From: Gigaspora margarita
Lineage: Eukaryota > Glomeromycota > Glomeromycetes > Diversisporales > Gigasporaceae
NCBI GenBank assembly: GCA_009809945.1
Contig: WTPW01000669.1
Location: 2,362 to 66,361 of the forward strand
Direction: 5' to 3'
DNA: 64,000 nucleotides
Numbering within the stretch: the stretch's first letter is position 1; every line of letters begins with the position of its first letter. The notes beneath the pieces were generated by a model. That model was not told where the DNA came from, made no database searches, and worked only from the letters and a program-made list of their open reading frames with translations. A program made the position numbers and the translations under genes. Of the stretch, positions 12,165-23,570 are shown piece after piece.

Positions 12165-12795
12165 GAAAATTCTTAAAATTTTTTTTAAAACTTGAGCGAA
12201 AATTTCCTGACAATCATTGAACCAGGTGCTATGAAAATTTTTTATTTGAATTTGAGTAATTATAACACGACAGGGTGAAACCCGCGACGAAATAGTTACA
12301 TTATTGATACAGATCTCCATCTAACTATCCTACTAGGCTAATGCGTAGCATTATATGTCCGGAGCGTATCATATGATGTTCATCATATTACACAAACGCG
12401 TTAGTATGCATATGTTGGTAACATTAAAGCACAAATATAGACACGCGTGCGGACAGACAAAAAATTTCCAAATTCTATTTCTGATAAGATTTACATTATA
12501 TATATGCAAGTATATCAAAAAAGTAAATTTTGGTAAGATTTTTACAATTGAAGCGCATCAGAAAAGTAATTTTTTTATCACTTTGCATAGACACTAATGG
12601 ACCGTCGCTACGCTCCGGCCAAAAATAGTACCCTAACCCTAATTAAGCTAAATCTGCATCAATAACGTGATCATCTCAGCGCGGGTTTCACCCTTTCGTA
12701 TTATAACTTCAAATAAAAAAGATTTTATAGAAATTGGTTGGATGATTGTCAAGAAAGCACTGCCATTTAAATAAAATTTCAGTATTGACTGATGT
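12165..12795. repeat. Inverted repeat arms (12165-12290 / 12670-12795)
   Basis: The left arm has AACTTGAGCGAAAATTTCCT, a TTTTTTATTTGAA block and GACAGGGTGAAACCCGCG. The right arm is its inverse with GCGCGGGTTTCACCCT. The TTGAGCGAA...GACAATCAT part is related to the 26085-27172 hairpin unit. The spacer holds TACCCTAACCCTAATTAAGC at about 12630. Frames inside are not supported. Confidence 0.65.
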
Positions 12796-13165
12796 AAAAA
12801 ATCGGAAAATACTATTAGCTGTACGCTTTCAAGACTGTAATTGCCTATATAATTAGAAATAATTTATTTAATGGATTATGGTTTGGTTAGCTTTTCACAA
12901 ACGGGAAAAAGTTCCCTTCAAATACACTTTATAACAAAAGTTCATTTCAAATGCGTGGATGCTTAGGCTGTTCGAAATTACAATTTCGTTTAACGTTATC
13001 CCCCTGGCTCCAAGAGCTCCTCCCTAAAAATTAAACAGGCCAATCAGAACGTTCGTTGCGTCTTACGATTCCAAAAAGTCACGTGTTTATAAGTCAACCA
13101 ATAATAATGCGATTATTTTTGCAATTTTAATATGTTTGCTTAAATTGACCCCTCTCCCTCCACCA

Positions 13166-14270
13166 CAGTGATGTTAAATGACCTGAAATGACCCAAATGA
13201 CTCAAATGACCAATGACCGGTCATTGGGTCATTTCAAGAATGAAATGACCTATTGGGTAATTTGAATTTTATTGGTGGAAATTACAATTAATTAAAATTA
13301 TAATATTCGAAGTCTACAATAATTCAAAATATTAGATATTTAATACTTACGCTAAGATTTTGGTTAATTTATAATTTAAGTCCATTTACTCCAGTTCTCA
13401 AAAGTAATACTTATCTTCAAACAAAAGCCGGGTTGTTCTCCGTGATCACATAACATCGTTAAGAATCTTAACCATCGATTCTAATCCCGTGACCTCATAT
13501 TAGAGCCTCGTGACGTAATCTAGAGCTATTTGACCCTAGTTACTCGGACCAAGTCTATCCACGTCTTAATCGAAGCCTTACCATTATTAGAGTAGTTTAG
13601 TTGATTTTAGTTAGTCCTACTAGTGTATAGTTGCAATACTTACACGGAGCATTCATTTCAGCCTCTCACAATGTACATACATAATGAGGTTTATGATACG
13701 TATCAAAACAATGTCAGGTATTGTGCAAATTTATAGCAAAAAAAGACAATAAGATTTTAATTAATTAAATTTGAAGTCAATTCATTCGTTTATATACATT
13801 AGAATATATGACACGTTAACGTGTTACATAGCACATTAACGTGCTATCTAACCCTACTAAGCCCAACACGTTGACGCATTTTACTTATTTGCGTGGGTAA
13901 TACAAACAAAAAAAAAAGAACTCAAATAAACTAAGTGCGTGAGATAAAAATTTAGGGTTATGGTCTTAAGGCTAGAGACTATAGTGTAGAGCGATGCTTA
14001 CTATATGTAAAACTTCATTCCCGTCATTTTTAATTAGTGCACCAAGATCGATTTAAATGTTAGTTTTCGCTTTTTTCTTCCTTTGCGCGTGTTCGGATTC
14101 TTCGTCGGGCTAATCCGGAATAGTCAAATTTTGCACTCTCCGATTGGCTATTTCCTCTTCAGGAGTTTGTATTACCCACGCAAATAAGTGGATGCTACGT
14201 TGAAGTGCTATCTAAAATTTATAATTCTAACCCCTTAACACGTATCGTACTAACACTTTAACATCACTGA
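13166..14270. mobile_element. hAT-like element, 1.1 kb, TSD CTCCACCA
   Basis: Starts CAGTGATGTTAAATGACC and ends inverted as AACATCACTG. CTCCACCA flanks both sides (13158-13165, 14271-14278); one terminal base differs between ends. Subterminal repeats of AAATGACC/GGTCATTT fill 13175-13255. The interior has short palindromes CACGTTAACGTG (about 13813) and a nested inverted-repeat element. No transposase. Confidence 0.65.
13883..14189. mobile_element. Nested MITE-like inverted repeat
   Basis: ACTTATTTGCGTGGGTAATA at the left faces its exact inverse at the right (25-bp arms). No TSD could be read with certainty and there is no coding capacity. Confidence 0.6.
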
Positions 14271-14603
14271 CTCCACCACCCCTAAGCTTTGTAAGGAACG
14301 TTAAACGAAATTATAACTTCAAATTGAAACGAAGAGTTAAGTTATAAAAAGATAAATAATACGATAAACTACAAAGATATAATTATGAAAATAAAAAATA
14401 ATATAAAGAGTATATTGTATATGAAGACGAAGCTCTAAAGAACTGGAGAATAAATCCTGACATTCCTAAAATTTAAGACACTACTAATTCATGCTGGCTT
14501 AATCTATTTAGGAAGTATATAATATATGCCAGAGTATCACAAAATATCAGAAATTTAATTTTGAGACTATCAAATATTCTGAAAGTTTTATATTGATTTG
14601 GAC

Positions 14604-16281
14604 TCAAAAGTCTTTAATGATATTCAAAACCAATTCGATCTCTTTGTTTACCTCTTCTTTTACCACAAAGTCTTCAATATGATTGGTAAGTTCTTTCAAT
14701 TGTTTAACAGTTATTGATAATTCTTTTGTAAAATCACAACGACTGCATATTGACTTCATTTTATTACAAAGATTCATTATAGTTCGACGGCGGGCCTTCA
14801 ACACATTGAGCTCACTTCGTTGTTTATTCATTGTCTCATCATATGAGGTCCGTTCATTATGCAACAACTCTTCGACCTCCAAATATTGACCAGATTTTGA
14901 GATCTTTATCGTTTGTTCCACTATTTTAAATTTGGGCTTACAATGACTATTATCCAAGCAAAATTTATAAATATTTACAGAATGAGAAATAAATAATCCA
15001 AATCTATAATGGTGATTAATAAATCAATTACACTAACCTCTTTTGACTACATCCACATAAGTTGCACGTGGGCAACCAATCCGAAAAACAATCGCAAAAA
15101 AAGCCCTTACAATTTTCATGGCAAACTTTTTCACATGTAATACAAACAGAGTTTTTATAGTCAATGTTAATTATTGATTTGATCATAATTTCTTTATCGG
15201 TTGTTTTAAATATAGGTTGTTCTTTTGCTGAGACAAACTTTTCTTTAACCAGGTAAATATTTTGGAGATCCATCTTAACATCAAGTATCTCAGTTCTAAT
15301 GTCCTCAATTATAGTTTTCATATTATAAAAATCTCGATAAAAATCTCGAGTAGATACAGATTTCAGTTTACTGATCACACCCAAAAGTTGTTTGATTTCT
15401 TTATTTGAATCATCCCAACTAATTTCAGAATGTCTACGTTCTCTTTTATTATTACGCCAATCACTTGGATTAGAACAAAACACTCTGTTGTCTATGTAAA
15501 ATATTTGCTATTCAAAGAGAATAAATAAGTAAGGAATTTTTTAGATTTTAAATTTAAAATTAAAACTAATAATAAATGAAAAACAAACCTTAAGCTCAGC
15601 TACTTCATTTTGAAATATATTCAAACTGAAAGAGGAACCACTGTTTGTTGTTTTAGTCAAGACGAGTAAAAGATTCTCTTTTACAATATTATCCGGCAAA
15701 CTATTCGAAAGACGTTCAAAAGCATTAAAAGCATTTTTAAGCCTTGCTTCTGTTCCATCAGCAACAAAAACAATTGCTGATAAGTCTTGATGTGAAATTG
15801 CACTTTGTATTAGTTCTTGCAAGTTAAGGTCGTCTTGTTCATCGCCACGTATATCGTTTAAACCAGGTATATCGATAAATGTATATATTCCAGGATTATC
15901 GGGATCAAAAATATCATATTTAATGCAGAAAGGTGTCGCATATATTTTATCTACATCTGCTTCAGAATTGACTGGGAAATCTAGTAAAAAAAAAAAATTA
16001 GTTCGGTCAAATATCATATTTAATAGATAAAATAAAAGAATATGAGTAATAATTATATGTTTACCTTCTTCCTTAACTTTAAGCCAATTCGTTTGTATAG
16101 TAACCTTTATGTTATCACGAAAGTAATTTGTTATAGCATTTATAATAGTTGATTTTCCTGCACCCACCAAAAGAATCTTAAAATGTTTTTTGGGTAGAAA
16201 CCTTTGAAGCAGTACAGTTAGAAACCATTTAAGCAGATTAGCAAGCTTAATTATGGTTGATTTAAAAAAGCCCATTATCAA
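14604..16281 (-). CDS. AIG1/GIMAP-like G-domain protein, four exons
   Basis: Minus-strand gene. Exons 16281-16065, 15980-15589, 15507-15038 and 14946-14604 join in phase to 473 codons. The three GT-AG introns are 84, 81 and 91 bp. Visible G-domain motifs: P-loop region ILLVGAGKSTIINAI (about residues 36-50), switch/G3 DIPG in TFIDIPGLNDIRGD, and LLLVLTKT at the G4 position. Downstream FYIDNRVFC, a charged coiled-coil-like stretch and a Cys/His cluster (CITC, CHENC, FFCDC, CNLCGC, then SHC) resemble long AIG1-type proteins expanded in mycorrhizal fungi. The N-terminus has a hydrophobic stretch (about 13-33). Odd points: the P-loop is three residues shorter than GxxxxGKS, so nucleotide binding is doubtful, and intron 1 is a stop-free multiple of three. 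Start chosen as the first Met of the open exon. The function is presumably GTPase-like signalling, and the substrate is unknown. Confidence 0.82.
14947..15037 (-). other. Intron 3 of the AIG1-like gene
   Basis: Donor GTTAGT after an AAAAG exon end and acceptor AATAG. Length 91 bp. It contains in-frame stops, so splicing is needed to join the Cys-rich exon to the last exon. The junction gives an AGT serine codon. Confidence 0.75.
15508..15588 (-). other. Intron 2 of the AIG1-like gene
   Basis: Donor GTTTGT and acceptor GAATAG, 81 bp, phase 0, with stops inside. Joining restores the AELK-QIFYIDN continuity expected for the family. Confidence 0.8.
15981..16064 (-). other. Intron 1 of the AIG1-like gene
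   Basis: Donor GTAAAC and acceptor TTTACTAG behind a T run, 84 bp. It has no in-frame stop and a length divisible by three, so retention would add 28 hydrophobic residues. Splicing is favoured because the retained segment does not resemble a G domain. Confidence 0.7.
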
Positions 16282-16689
16282 AAAAAAAAAGGCTTATGCT
16301 AAAAAATTGCATCCAATATTGAATTGTATGCGAAAGTAATTGAGATGCTTTCTTAATTTTCATCTTTTATAAGCATATCCAGCACGATACTTAAAATCTG
16401 GTCGCGTTTAAAATATTTTCCCATAATTTAATTTTTATGTAACTGCAGGTACTAGAAACAATCCAAATTAAAACCTATTTGGAGTTGCTATTCCGAGACA
16501 GCCTCAATAATATAGTAAAAATAGGACGCAATGAATGACCTGGTACTGATAGGTCTGATAATGCACATACGTACGTACGTACATGATTCCTGCATGTGAG
16601 CAATTCTGCGAATAGTTTACTAATTGTAAAGTGTCTGGTGACAGTTTCAATGAGCATACATACGTAATGTGTTCAGAAACTGATTATCA

Positions 16690-16815
16690 TGGGGGTTTCA
16701 AAGTTAACAAATTTCGAAAAATAAATAGGATTTTTCAATAACATTTCTACTATGTTGTATTATAAATCGGAAAAATAAAATATGATTCTCCGATTTTAAC
16801 TTTGAAATTCCCTCA
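16690..16815. mobile_element. Small MITE-like inverted repeat
   Basis: GGGGGTTTCAAAGTTAA at the left faces TTAACTTTGAAATTCCC at the right. The flanks offer only a doubtful TCAT duplication. The rest of 16290-17200 shows no supported gene; ACGTACGTACGT simple repeats occur near 16570. Confidence 0.5.
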
Positions 16816-17925
16816 TAATATCAATGGAATGCATTTATATACCATCCAACTTTATATGACCTTTATTCATTTGCAAAATAACGTTCATAGGCGTTACTTT
16901 GATATTGCTTCTTTTAAATATATTGGTTTCAATAATATCCATTGGAGTTCCGAAATAACGCGTATTTATTTCACAATAGTCCAATTTTTGTCGATGACTT
17001 AAGTCATAGCATTTTTCTTTTTTTTTCTTTCTTGGTTTTTTTTTTTTGATGTGGTTTTGGCCATACAGTATAACTACATATAATTTATGGTCATAGGTCA
17101 TATTGGTCATATTAAATACTATTAAAAAATTTTATACTATGTTTCTTACTATATTAAAGGTGATTTTTACATGGCAATCTCCGCATTTCCGGGTCGGATG
17201 CGTCGGATCTAGTGAATTGACCCGGGTGGGTATCACCCGGGTCACCCGTGGGTGGGTGGGTGACCCAGGTCAGGTAGTGACAGACCAGGTGAAACAGGTG
17301 GGTCAACCCGCGGGTTGACCCACAGGTGACCCGTGGGTTGACCCACGGGTGACCCATGGGTTGACCCACAGGTGACCCATGGGTTGACCCACAGGTGATC
17401 CGTGAGTTGGCCCAGGTTAAAGTTAATACGTTTTGTATTTGTGAAAACTATTGCACATATTAACTTTTTTAAATTTGTTTCTCGTTCCACATTCGTACGT
17501 ACATACGTACGTACATATATAATTAAGTACAGAGATAATATGCAAACTTTACATTGAAATAAATTTTTTAAATTGTCATTATTAATAAAGTGGAGATCTA
17601 AACTTTTAATTTCTTGCATAAATTGCACAAAGTAATACACCAAGAAAAGAACATTGTGTACCATATGGGCGAAAATCTCCAATTTCAGTGATTATATGAG
17701 TGATAAAGTTAAATAAAATTCGAGCCAATCATTTATGTGATATTGGATGGTTTTTGAGAATAAAAGTGACCATTTGATCAGAAATTATAAGCCCGATAGT
17801 GAATTTCTTATGAGTCGATTATGATTTTTGTATGTATATAACCTAGTTACTTATAAATTTTTGTACGTATGTACCTGATTGTTTATAAATTTTAGTACAT
17901 TTAAACCTGGTTATGCACCTGATTA

Positions 17926-18150
17926 GGCCACGCAAAGTTGATTGTTCGTTTTGCATTACCCGCCGACCTATTTTTTCAATTTTTCAAATTTTTTTTTTAG
18001 ATACAAATTGTGCCAATTGGCAAAATAAAAAATTATCCTTAAATGTGAACATTATTTTATTGATTTACAGTAAATTAAAAAACCCCCCCGACCGACCCAA
18101 GTTTTCAGATTCCATGTAATGCAAAACGAAAAATCAACTTTTGCGTGGCC
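17926..18150. mobile_element. Harbinger-like MITE, 225 bp, TSD TTA
   Basis: GGCCACGCAAAGTTGATTGT at the left faces the inverse of GGCCACGCAAAAGTTGATTT at the right, with TTA on both outer sides. An inner GTTTTGCATTACCCGCCGAC box is shared with 22902-23165. Confidence 0.8.
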
Positions 18151-18607
18151 TTACTTATAAATTTTTTTATACGATTATATGATTTGATCACTTTATTACC
18201 ATTATAATTTTTAAATATATATTTATATAATAATATTATAAAAACAAATTGATAAAATTAAGGCAAATCTGAATTGATAAATTTAATAATTATAAGATTC
18301 AAATAATGGTTTAAAAATAGGCAAAATATATATAAGCATTTTTATTTATAACAAATGCAGTAATATTTATAAGAAATGATTATTATTTTAACGAGAAATT
18401 ATATTCCTAGATGGTTTTTATATATGTTTTTATTAATTGTGCAAAATTCAGGAACTCTACTCAATCCCGCGAATCCCGTGTGATCCCGCATCACGCGCGG
18501 TATTTTTTAGGATTTGCCCATCATTACCCATTGTCACCACTTTCTCACCGTATGCATTAATTGTACTCGCGTTCTTTTATATTAAGCTTATAGTTAATTA
18601 GAGTTTT

Positions 18608-19098
18608 GGAATATCATATGGGCCAATTTTTGGAATTAGTAATAACTTTTAATATACTAGTTTATTTTAAATAATTTTGGTACCAAAATAATCTTCTCAA
18701 TGAGGTGATTCTAACAAGCCCAAAATCATTAAAATCCAATCACAGGATCCCAATTTTCATATAGATTAATTAAAATTTTAATTAATAAAACTAATTTTTA
18801 ACCAATAAAATTGCCTAAAATGATGTTCGTGTAACCAATTTCCTTGGTAAAAACCGGTTTTTACCAATGAAATGGATTACATGAACATCATTTTAGGCAA
18901 TTTTATTGGTTAAAAATCAGTTTTATTAATTAAAATTTTAATTAATCTATATGAAACTTGGGATCCTGTGATTGGGTTTTAATGATTTTGGGCTTGTTAG
19001 AATCATCTCATTGAGGATATTATTTTGGTAATAAAATTATTTAAAATAAACTAGTATATTAAAAGTTATTACTAATTCCAAAAATTGGCCCATATGTT
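18608..19098. repeat. Foldback palindrome, about 490 bp
   Basis: Arms of about 240 bp pair almost perfectly around 18852, from TATGGGCCAATTTTTGGAA to its inverse. Each arm carries the GATTTTGGGCTTGTTAGAAT word (18708 inverted, 18979 direct) and GGATCC. No TSD established. Confidence 0.82.
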
Positions 19099-19697
19099 AA
19101 CTGTTAGCCATCCGGTTGTTTTATCTGACCTGGGTGACCTAACGGGTGACCTGTCGGGTGACCCGTCGGGTGACTCGGGTGGTGCCTTTTTTTAACTGAC
19201 CCGTTTCACCGGGTGGCACATTGCCACCCTTCGGGTGACCTGGATGAAGATTTTTTAGACGGGTCAATTCACTAGTCGGATCTAGGTCGGCATTTAGCCT
19301 TAGTTGTTAGCAAATCCTATAGCAAAATTATCAGCTGGGCATTTTTTACTTAATGAATGGATATGGTTTCATTAGTACAATCTTATGATCTTGGGCAAAA
19401 TTGATCAATTCCAATCCAGCCGACCATGATTTAGAACACTCCGACGTATCCCGATCCGGCTGAAAATTTTATTATCGAACTACATTTTTTATTACAAAAT
19501 CTATCACATGTCCCACTATTTTTCAAAACAATTGTTGTTTTGCCACACAATATCCTGTAATTCTATTGGTTCCAATGTACAATTTTGAGATTGTAAGTGA
19601 TCTTTAGCCCAGAAATTGCTTAATAGTTATAGGTTTCATCAATCGTTATAGGCTTCATCAGTCACCATAGGTTTCGTCAATCGTCAACGTCAGGCAT

Positions 19698-19975
19698 TAG
19701 TGGGTTAGTGGTGTCCAAAAAATTTTGCATTTTGTGAAATCCGACCTAAATAACTTTGCCCGAAATCACCAAATTTTAACAAATTTTACTAATAAACCTG
19801 ATAAACGATGTACTAAGTAAAAATTGCTTGGATTGTAATTTTGCTATAATATTACTTGGCAGTACTAAGCTAGTATTAATGCTCCGCAAATCCGATCCGA
19901 GGACAGGATCCGAATCGTCGGATTGGCTCGGGTTGCGCAAAATGAAAATTTTTTGGACACACTAACTTACTATCA
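19698..19975. mobile_element. MITE-like element, TTAGTG...GTCC ends
   Basis: TTAGTGGTGTCCAAAAAATT at the left faces the inverse of TTAGTGTGTCCAAAAAATTT at the right. The interior is related to the surrounding AATTTTACTAATAA-containing units and includes a GATCCGA/TCGGATTGG palindrome. No TSD is clear. Confidence 0.5.
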
Positions 19976-19984
19976 TGTAACTCA

Positions 19985-20401
19985 TAAAGGGGGTCCCCAA
20001 AATTCCGTGTCGGGATACGTCGGAATCATGGTCGGCTGGATCGGAATTATCAATTTTGTAAAAAATTTTACTAATAAATAATATCCATTCATTAAGTAAA
20101 AAAATGCCCAGCTGATAATTTTGCTATAGAACCTGCTATCAACGATTTTTACAAAGCTGTCCCCAAATTTCCGGGTCGGGTGCGTCGGATCTAGGTCGGC
20201 GTTTAGCCATACTTGTTAGCAGGTTCTATAGCAAAATTATCAGCTGGGCATTTTTTACTTATTAATGAATGGATATGATTTATTAGCAAAATTGTTTATG
20301 ATCTTGGGACAAAAATTGATCAATTCCGATTCAGTCGACCATGATTCCGATGCACTCCGACGTATCCCGACCCGGAATTTTGGGGACCCCCTGTATGAGT
20401 T
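19985..20401. mobile_element. Foldback MITE with GGGGGTCCCC ends
   Basis: CTCATAAAGGGGGTCCCC at the left is inverted at the right end as GGGGACCCCCTGTATGAG. The next 25 bp (AAAATTCCG, then GTCGGGATACGTCGGA) are also inverted. An internal GGTCGG...CCGACC repeat makes a second level of pairing. TSD not resolved. Confidence 0.65.
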
Positions 20402-21130
20402 TGCTAACAACTAGGACTAAATGCCGACCTAGATCGACGCATCCGACCCGGAATTTTTGTGCCCTCCTGTAAAATTCCTACCAGGCATCATTTATTATGT
20501 ACACACTTTATCAGTGCAAACAATTTTGGATTTCAATATGTTTAATTATTTATATTTTATAAAGAATGATTATAGTTTTTAAATTCTTTGCGCCATACAT
20601 ACATATTTAAAGCATATCGGCGGATTTTTGGAAATTTTAATAGTGAATTCCCAAAATCCGCCAATTGCAAATCCACCTTGACCTATCTTTTTGGAATTAT
20701 ATAAAGTTCCTTAAAAGGAATCCAAAATAATGGATACTCTTCTTCAACTAATAACCTTTTTACGTCATCATCAATATTGGGATTATCATTTGTCCTTCAT
20801 ATTTGAGGTTAAAAAAAGTTAATTTATGCATAACATTATTTTTGAGCGATATATGATCTGCATACTGCATAAATTAGATTCTTGATATCTACGAATTTTA
20901 CAGGAGGGTCACCCAAATTCCGGGTCGGATGCGTCGGATCTAGGTCGGCATTTAGTCCTAGTTGTTACCATTCTATAGCAAAATTATCAGCTGGGCACTT
21001 TTTACTTAATGAATGGATATGATTTTAGTAAAATTTTTATGATCTTGACGCAAAATTGATCAATTCCAATCCAGTCGTCCATGACTCTGATGCACTCCGA
21101 CGTATTCCGACCCGGAATTTTGCTGTATGA

Positions 21131-21769
21131 GTTGATATCTACAGTATATATAAAGACCTTCTAATTGCATCAAAAAGGTAACCCAAATCCTAACAAAATT
21201 TCCCTCCGCTTTAACCAACCTCAAATTTTAGCAATCTCAATCAGTACTGCCGTAACACATTATTTCCTAATTAGCAACTACAAATAGGAAAAAGCATTTA
21301 CGTTAAATTCTTTGTGTGTAACTTAGAGAACTATTAAGCCGAGTTACTGATAGCTGATAAAGCGAAGACCATATTGATCACCAATTATCTTTATATATGG
21401 ATAAATTAACTCACCGGTAATACCTTGGAAATTTTCGTTATTGTTCTGTTAGGAATTAAATTTGTCTGATCGTCGTGCAAATATATAATATATGTAGTGC
21501 CTGAACGCCTAAGTAACACTTGCACAATGAAACTAAGTTCATTTTAAACTTTCCTTTTACAATAACTTCTATCATGATTGATTTTCATCCTATTGTTGTG
21601 ACCTTCCTTTTTGATCTGCTGTGGAATCAAAATTCTTGAGCATAAAAATCATTTTTTCCAAGAAATTCGGATGACATAATTTGCCGCAACGTAGAAATTG
21701 ATTTTATGTAGTTACAAATAAAATCATTATTTGTATGTTATGAATATTTTTTTATTATTTCTTGTAAGA
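21131..21769. other. Spacer without recognised gene
   Basis: Nothing supported. The open frame beginning at 21731 runs into a GGCCACG repeat end and the family E repeat, so it is not called. Confidence 0.4.
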
Positions 21770-21939
21770 TTAGTTAGGCCACGCCAATTTAGCCCATATC
21801 GGTTGCAGTCGCATTGCTTTCCTATTAAACGCAAAAATGGAGAGAAATTAGTAAGTTCTTTGTCAACTGTTACAGTAATTAATCAGATAAATATTTGTTT
21901 TATATGGAGCACTCAAAATACACTACCTATGAGTTTATC

Positions 21940-22260
21940 TCTTAAATCGTTCGAAATTCAGGGCAGATCTGCTCTGAAATTTTTAACACCATCTCAGGCA
22001 AAACGTTACACAATCAGGAAAATTCAAAACAAACGTTCACTTTGTCAAAAATCGCTTGTTTCTCGAAAAGTCGCATAAGAAAAACCACCCTTCGCATTCT
22101 AACAAAAAAATCATCAAATTTTAGTATATACTACTGCCCTCATTTACCCTAACCTTATCCTAACTTTACTCTAACGCTAACCTAATGTTAAGGCTTTATT
22201 GATTTCACGTTACACCTGATCTCCAATGCTGATTGGCGGTAATTAAAATTTCCGATAATC
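21940..22260. repeat. Dispersed family E copy with telomere-like core
   Basis: AAAACGTTACACAATCAGG at the left faces TTTCACGTTACACCTGAT at the right. The body shares CAAACGTTCACTTTGTCAAA and GCATTCTAACAAAAA with 5930-6060 and 63360-63400. The centre contains ACCCTAACCTTATCCTAAC tracts (22147-22190). Confidence 0.6.
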
Positions 22261-22432
22261 ACGTGTATTACAAATACGCAATAATAATAACATAAATGAT
22301 ACAATACGTCATAAATAAGTGTTTATTTTATTTATTTATGTTCATGGTAATAAAGTGCTACAACATTTCAGGGCAAATTTGCAGGAGAATCGGTTTAAGG
22401 GTAAAGGGTATTTAAATGTCAATTTCTTATGA

Positions 22433-22725
22433 TCTAGTGATCCGAATTTAACAATTTTGACATCATTCGATCGTCCCAAAAACGAGAAGGTTCGAATGGT
22501 ATCAAAATCATCAAATTTGAATCACTAGATCATGAGATATTTGCAAGTAATTATTTGCAGCGCAGAATGTTTAAATTTCTGTAGAGCTGCGATGCAAATT
22601 GTTTTTTCAAATATCTCTCGATCTGGCGATCAGGATTCAATGATTTTGACTCCATTCAAATCGTCTTATCGAGACGAATAGAATGGCGCCAAAATCATTA
22701 AACTCTAATCACTGGAGGAGAAACA
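22433..22725. repeat. Two copies of the about 115-bp hairpin F
   Basis: Hairpins at about 22433-22545 and 22615-22722. The outer stem is GATCTAGTGAT/ATCACTAGATC and the inner stem ATTTTGA-CATTCGAT against ATCGAATG-TCAAAAT, with a CGTC/GACG apex. Four more copies lie between 48718 and 50512. The rest of 22260-22900 shows no gene. Confidence 0.7.
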
Positions 22726-22901
22726 GTTTAAGAGATAATGCAGCACCGCACAATATTTTTTTGCACAAATATCATAGCATATGGGCTGTTATTATTTTAG
22801 TATAACAATAATCTTGGGGTACAAGTTTTATAATTTGAATTAGAGGTCGGAACCAGTTGGAAAACCAAAAACTGAACTGGGCTGAATTAAACTGAATTTA
22901 A

Positions 22902-23165
22902 GGCCACGAAAGTTAATTTTTCGTTTTGCATTACCCGCCGACCCATTTTTTCAATTTTTCCAAATTTTTTTTTTTTTTAAGTCCCAATTATGCCAATTAT
23001 TCTATTTATGCTATTTAATTTTTTCCAGACATTACTCCGGCATCACCCGATGGAGACCTTGGTTTTCCGAAATTGTCCGATAGGACCGATAGAAAAAATC
23101 CATCTGCCAACTCCAATTTTCTGATTTCGTGTTATGCAAAGCGTAAAGTTAACTTTGCGGTGGCC
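22902..23165. mobile_element. Harbinger-like MITE, 264 bp, related to 17926-18150
   Basis: GGCCACGAAAGTTAATTTTT and the box GTTTTGCATTACCCGCCGAC at the left face an inverted GTTAACTTTGCGGTGGCC at the right. The flanks are TAA and TTA, so the TSD is imperfect. A solitary further right end lies at 23245-23283. Confidence 0.65.
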
Positions 23166-23570
23166 TTAGATGCAACATAAGACTATTTATTTATAACAGA
23201 TTAAAGAAAAAAAAAATCCGACCGACCGACCGGAAATTTTGAAACCCATGTAAGCAAAACGAAAAAATAACTTTGTGTGGCCTAATCGTGTTATATGCAA
23301 GTTATATTTTCGTAATAAACCCGAATTTTAGGGATGGATACAATACATAATCTTAAAAACTATTGGTGAAGATTTATGGTTTGACGATGATGAAGAAAAT
23401 AAAAATTATATATTAAAAGTCGCTTGCACTTGAATAGAATATTACATTTTATCTATCAATATATCGTCGTTAATTTTAAAATCATTTTACCATGTAATTC
23501 ATTACATGAGATATCATGCCGTATCAAATTATCATTGAAATATGGAGATGCAAAAAAATATCATAGATAA

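Larger units (their letters stand above)
12970..14327. mobile_element. Outer inverted-repeat element interrupted by a hAT-like insert
   Basis: AATTTCGTTTAACGTT at about 12985 faces AACGTTAAACGAAATTATAA at about 14293. The pair lies outside the 13166-14270 element, whose removal would bring these ends close together. Near 13060, TTACGATTCCAAAAAGTCAC matches a terminus of the 37773-38170 MITE. Exact ends and TSD are not resolved. Confidence 0.5.
17210..19274. mobile_element. hAT-like element, 2.07 kb, TSD GTCGGATC
   Basis: Termini are TAGTGAATTGACCCGG and, inverted, TAGTGAATTGACCCG, flanked by a perfect 8-bp GTCGGATC (17202-17209, 19275-19282). Subterminal arrays of GGGTGACCC/GGGTTGACCC words fill 17220-17415 and 19125-19255. 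It carries a nested Harbinger-like MITE (17926-18150) and a 490-bp palindrome (18608-19098) but no transposase. It is inserted in a GTCGG-family repeat whose halves continue at both sides. A relative with the same termini spans 57073-60790. Confidence 0.9.
19283..21130. repeat. Cluster of GTCGG-rich inverted-repeat units
   Basis: The block GGGTCGGATGCGTCGGATCT followed by AGGTCGGC and TAGCAAAATTATCAGCTGGG occurs in both orientations near 17190 plus 19283-19480, 20030-20400, 20400-20460 and 20905-21125. Partner ends read CTCCGACGTATCCCGACC. The units lack open frames. One complete inverted unit is listed separately. Confidence 0.7.

Noticed and set aside
17103..17682. Overlapping ORFs on both strands with Gly/Val/Pro/His repeats
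   Set aside because: They translate the GGTGACCC subterminal array of a hAT-like element.
22478..22510. tRNA gene suggested by GGTTCGAAT
   Set aside because: No acceptor or anticodon stem; the word belongs to hairpin F.
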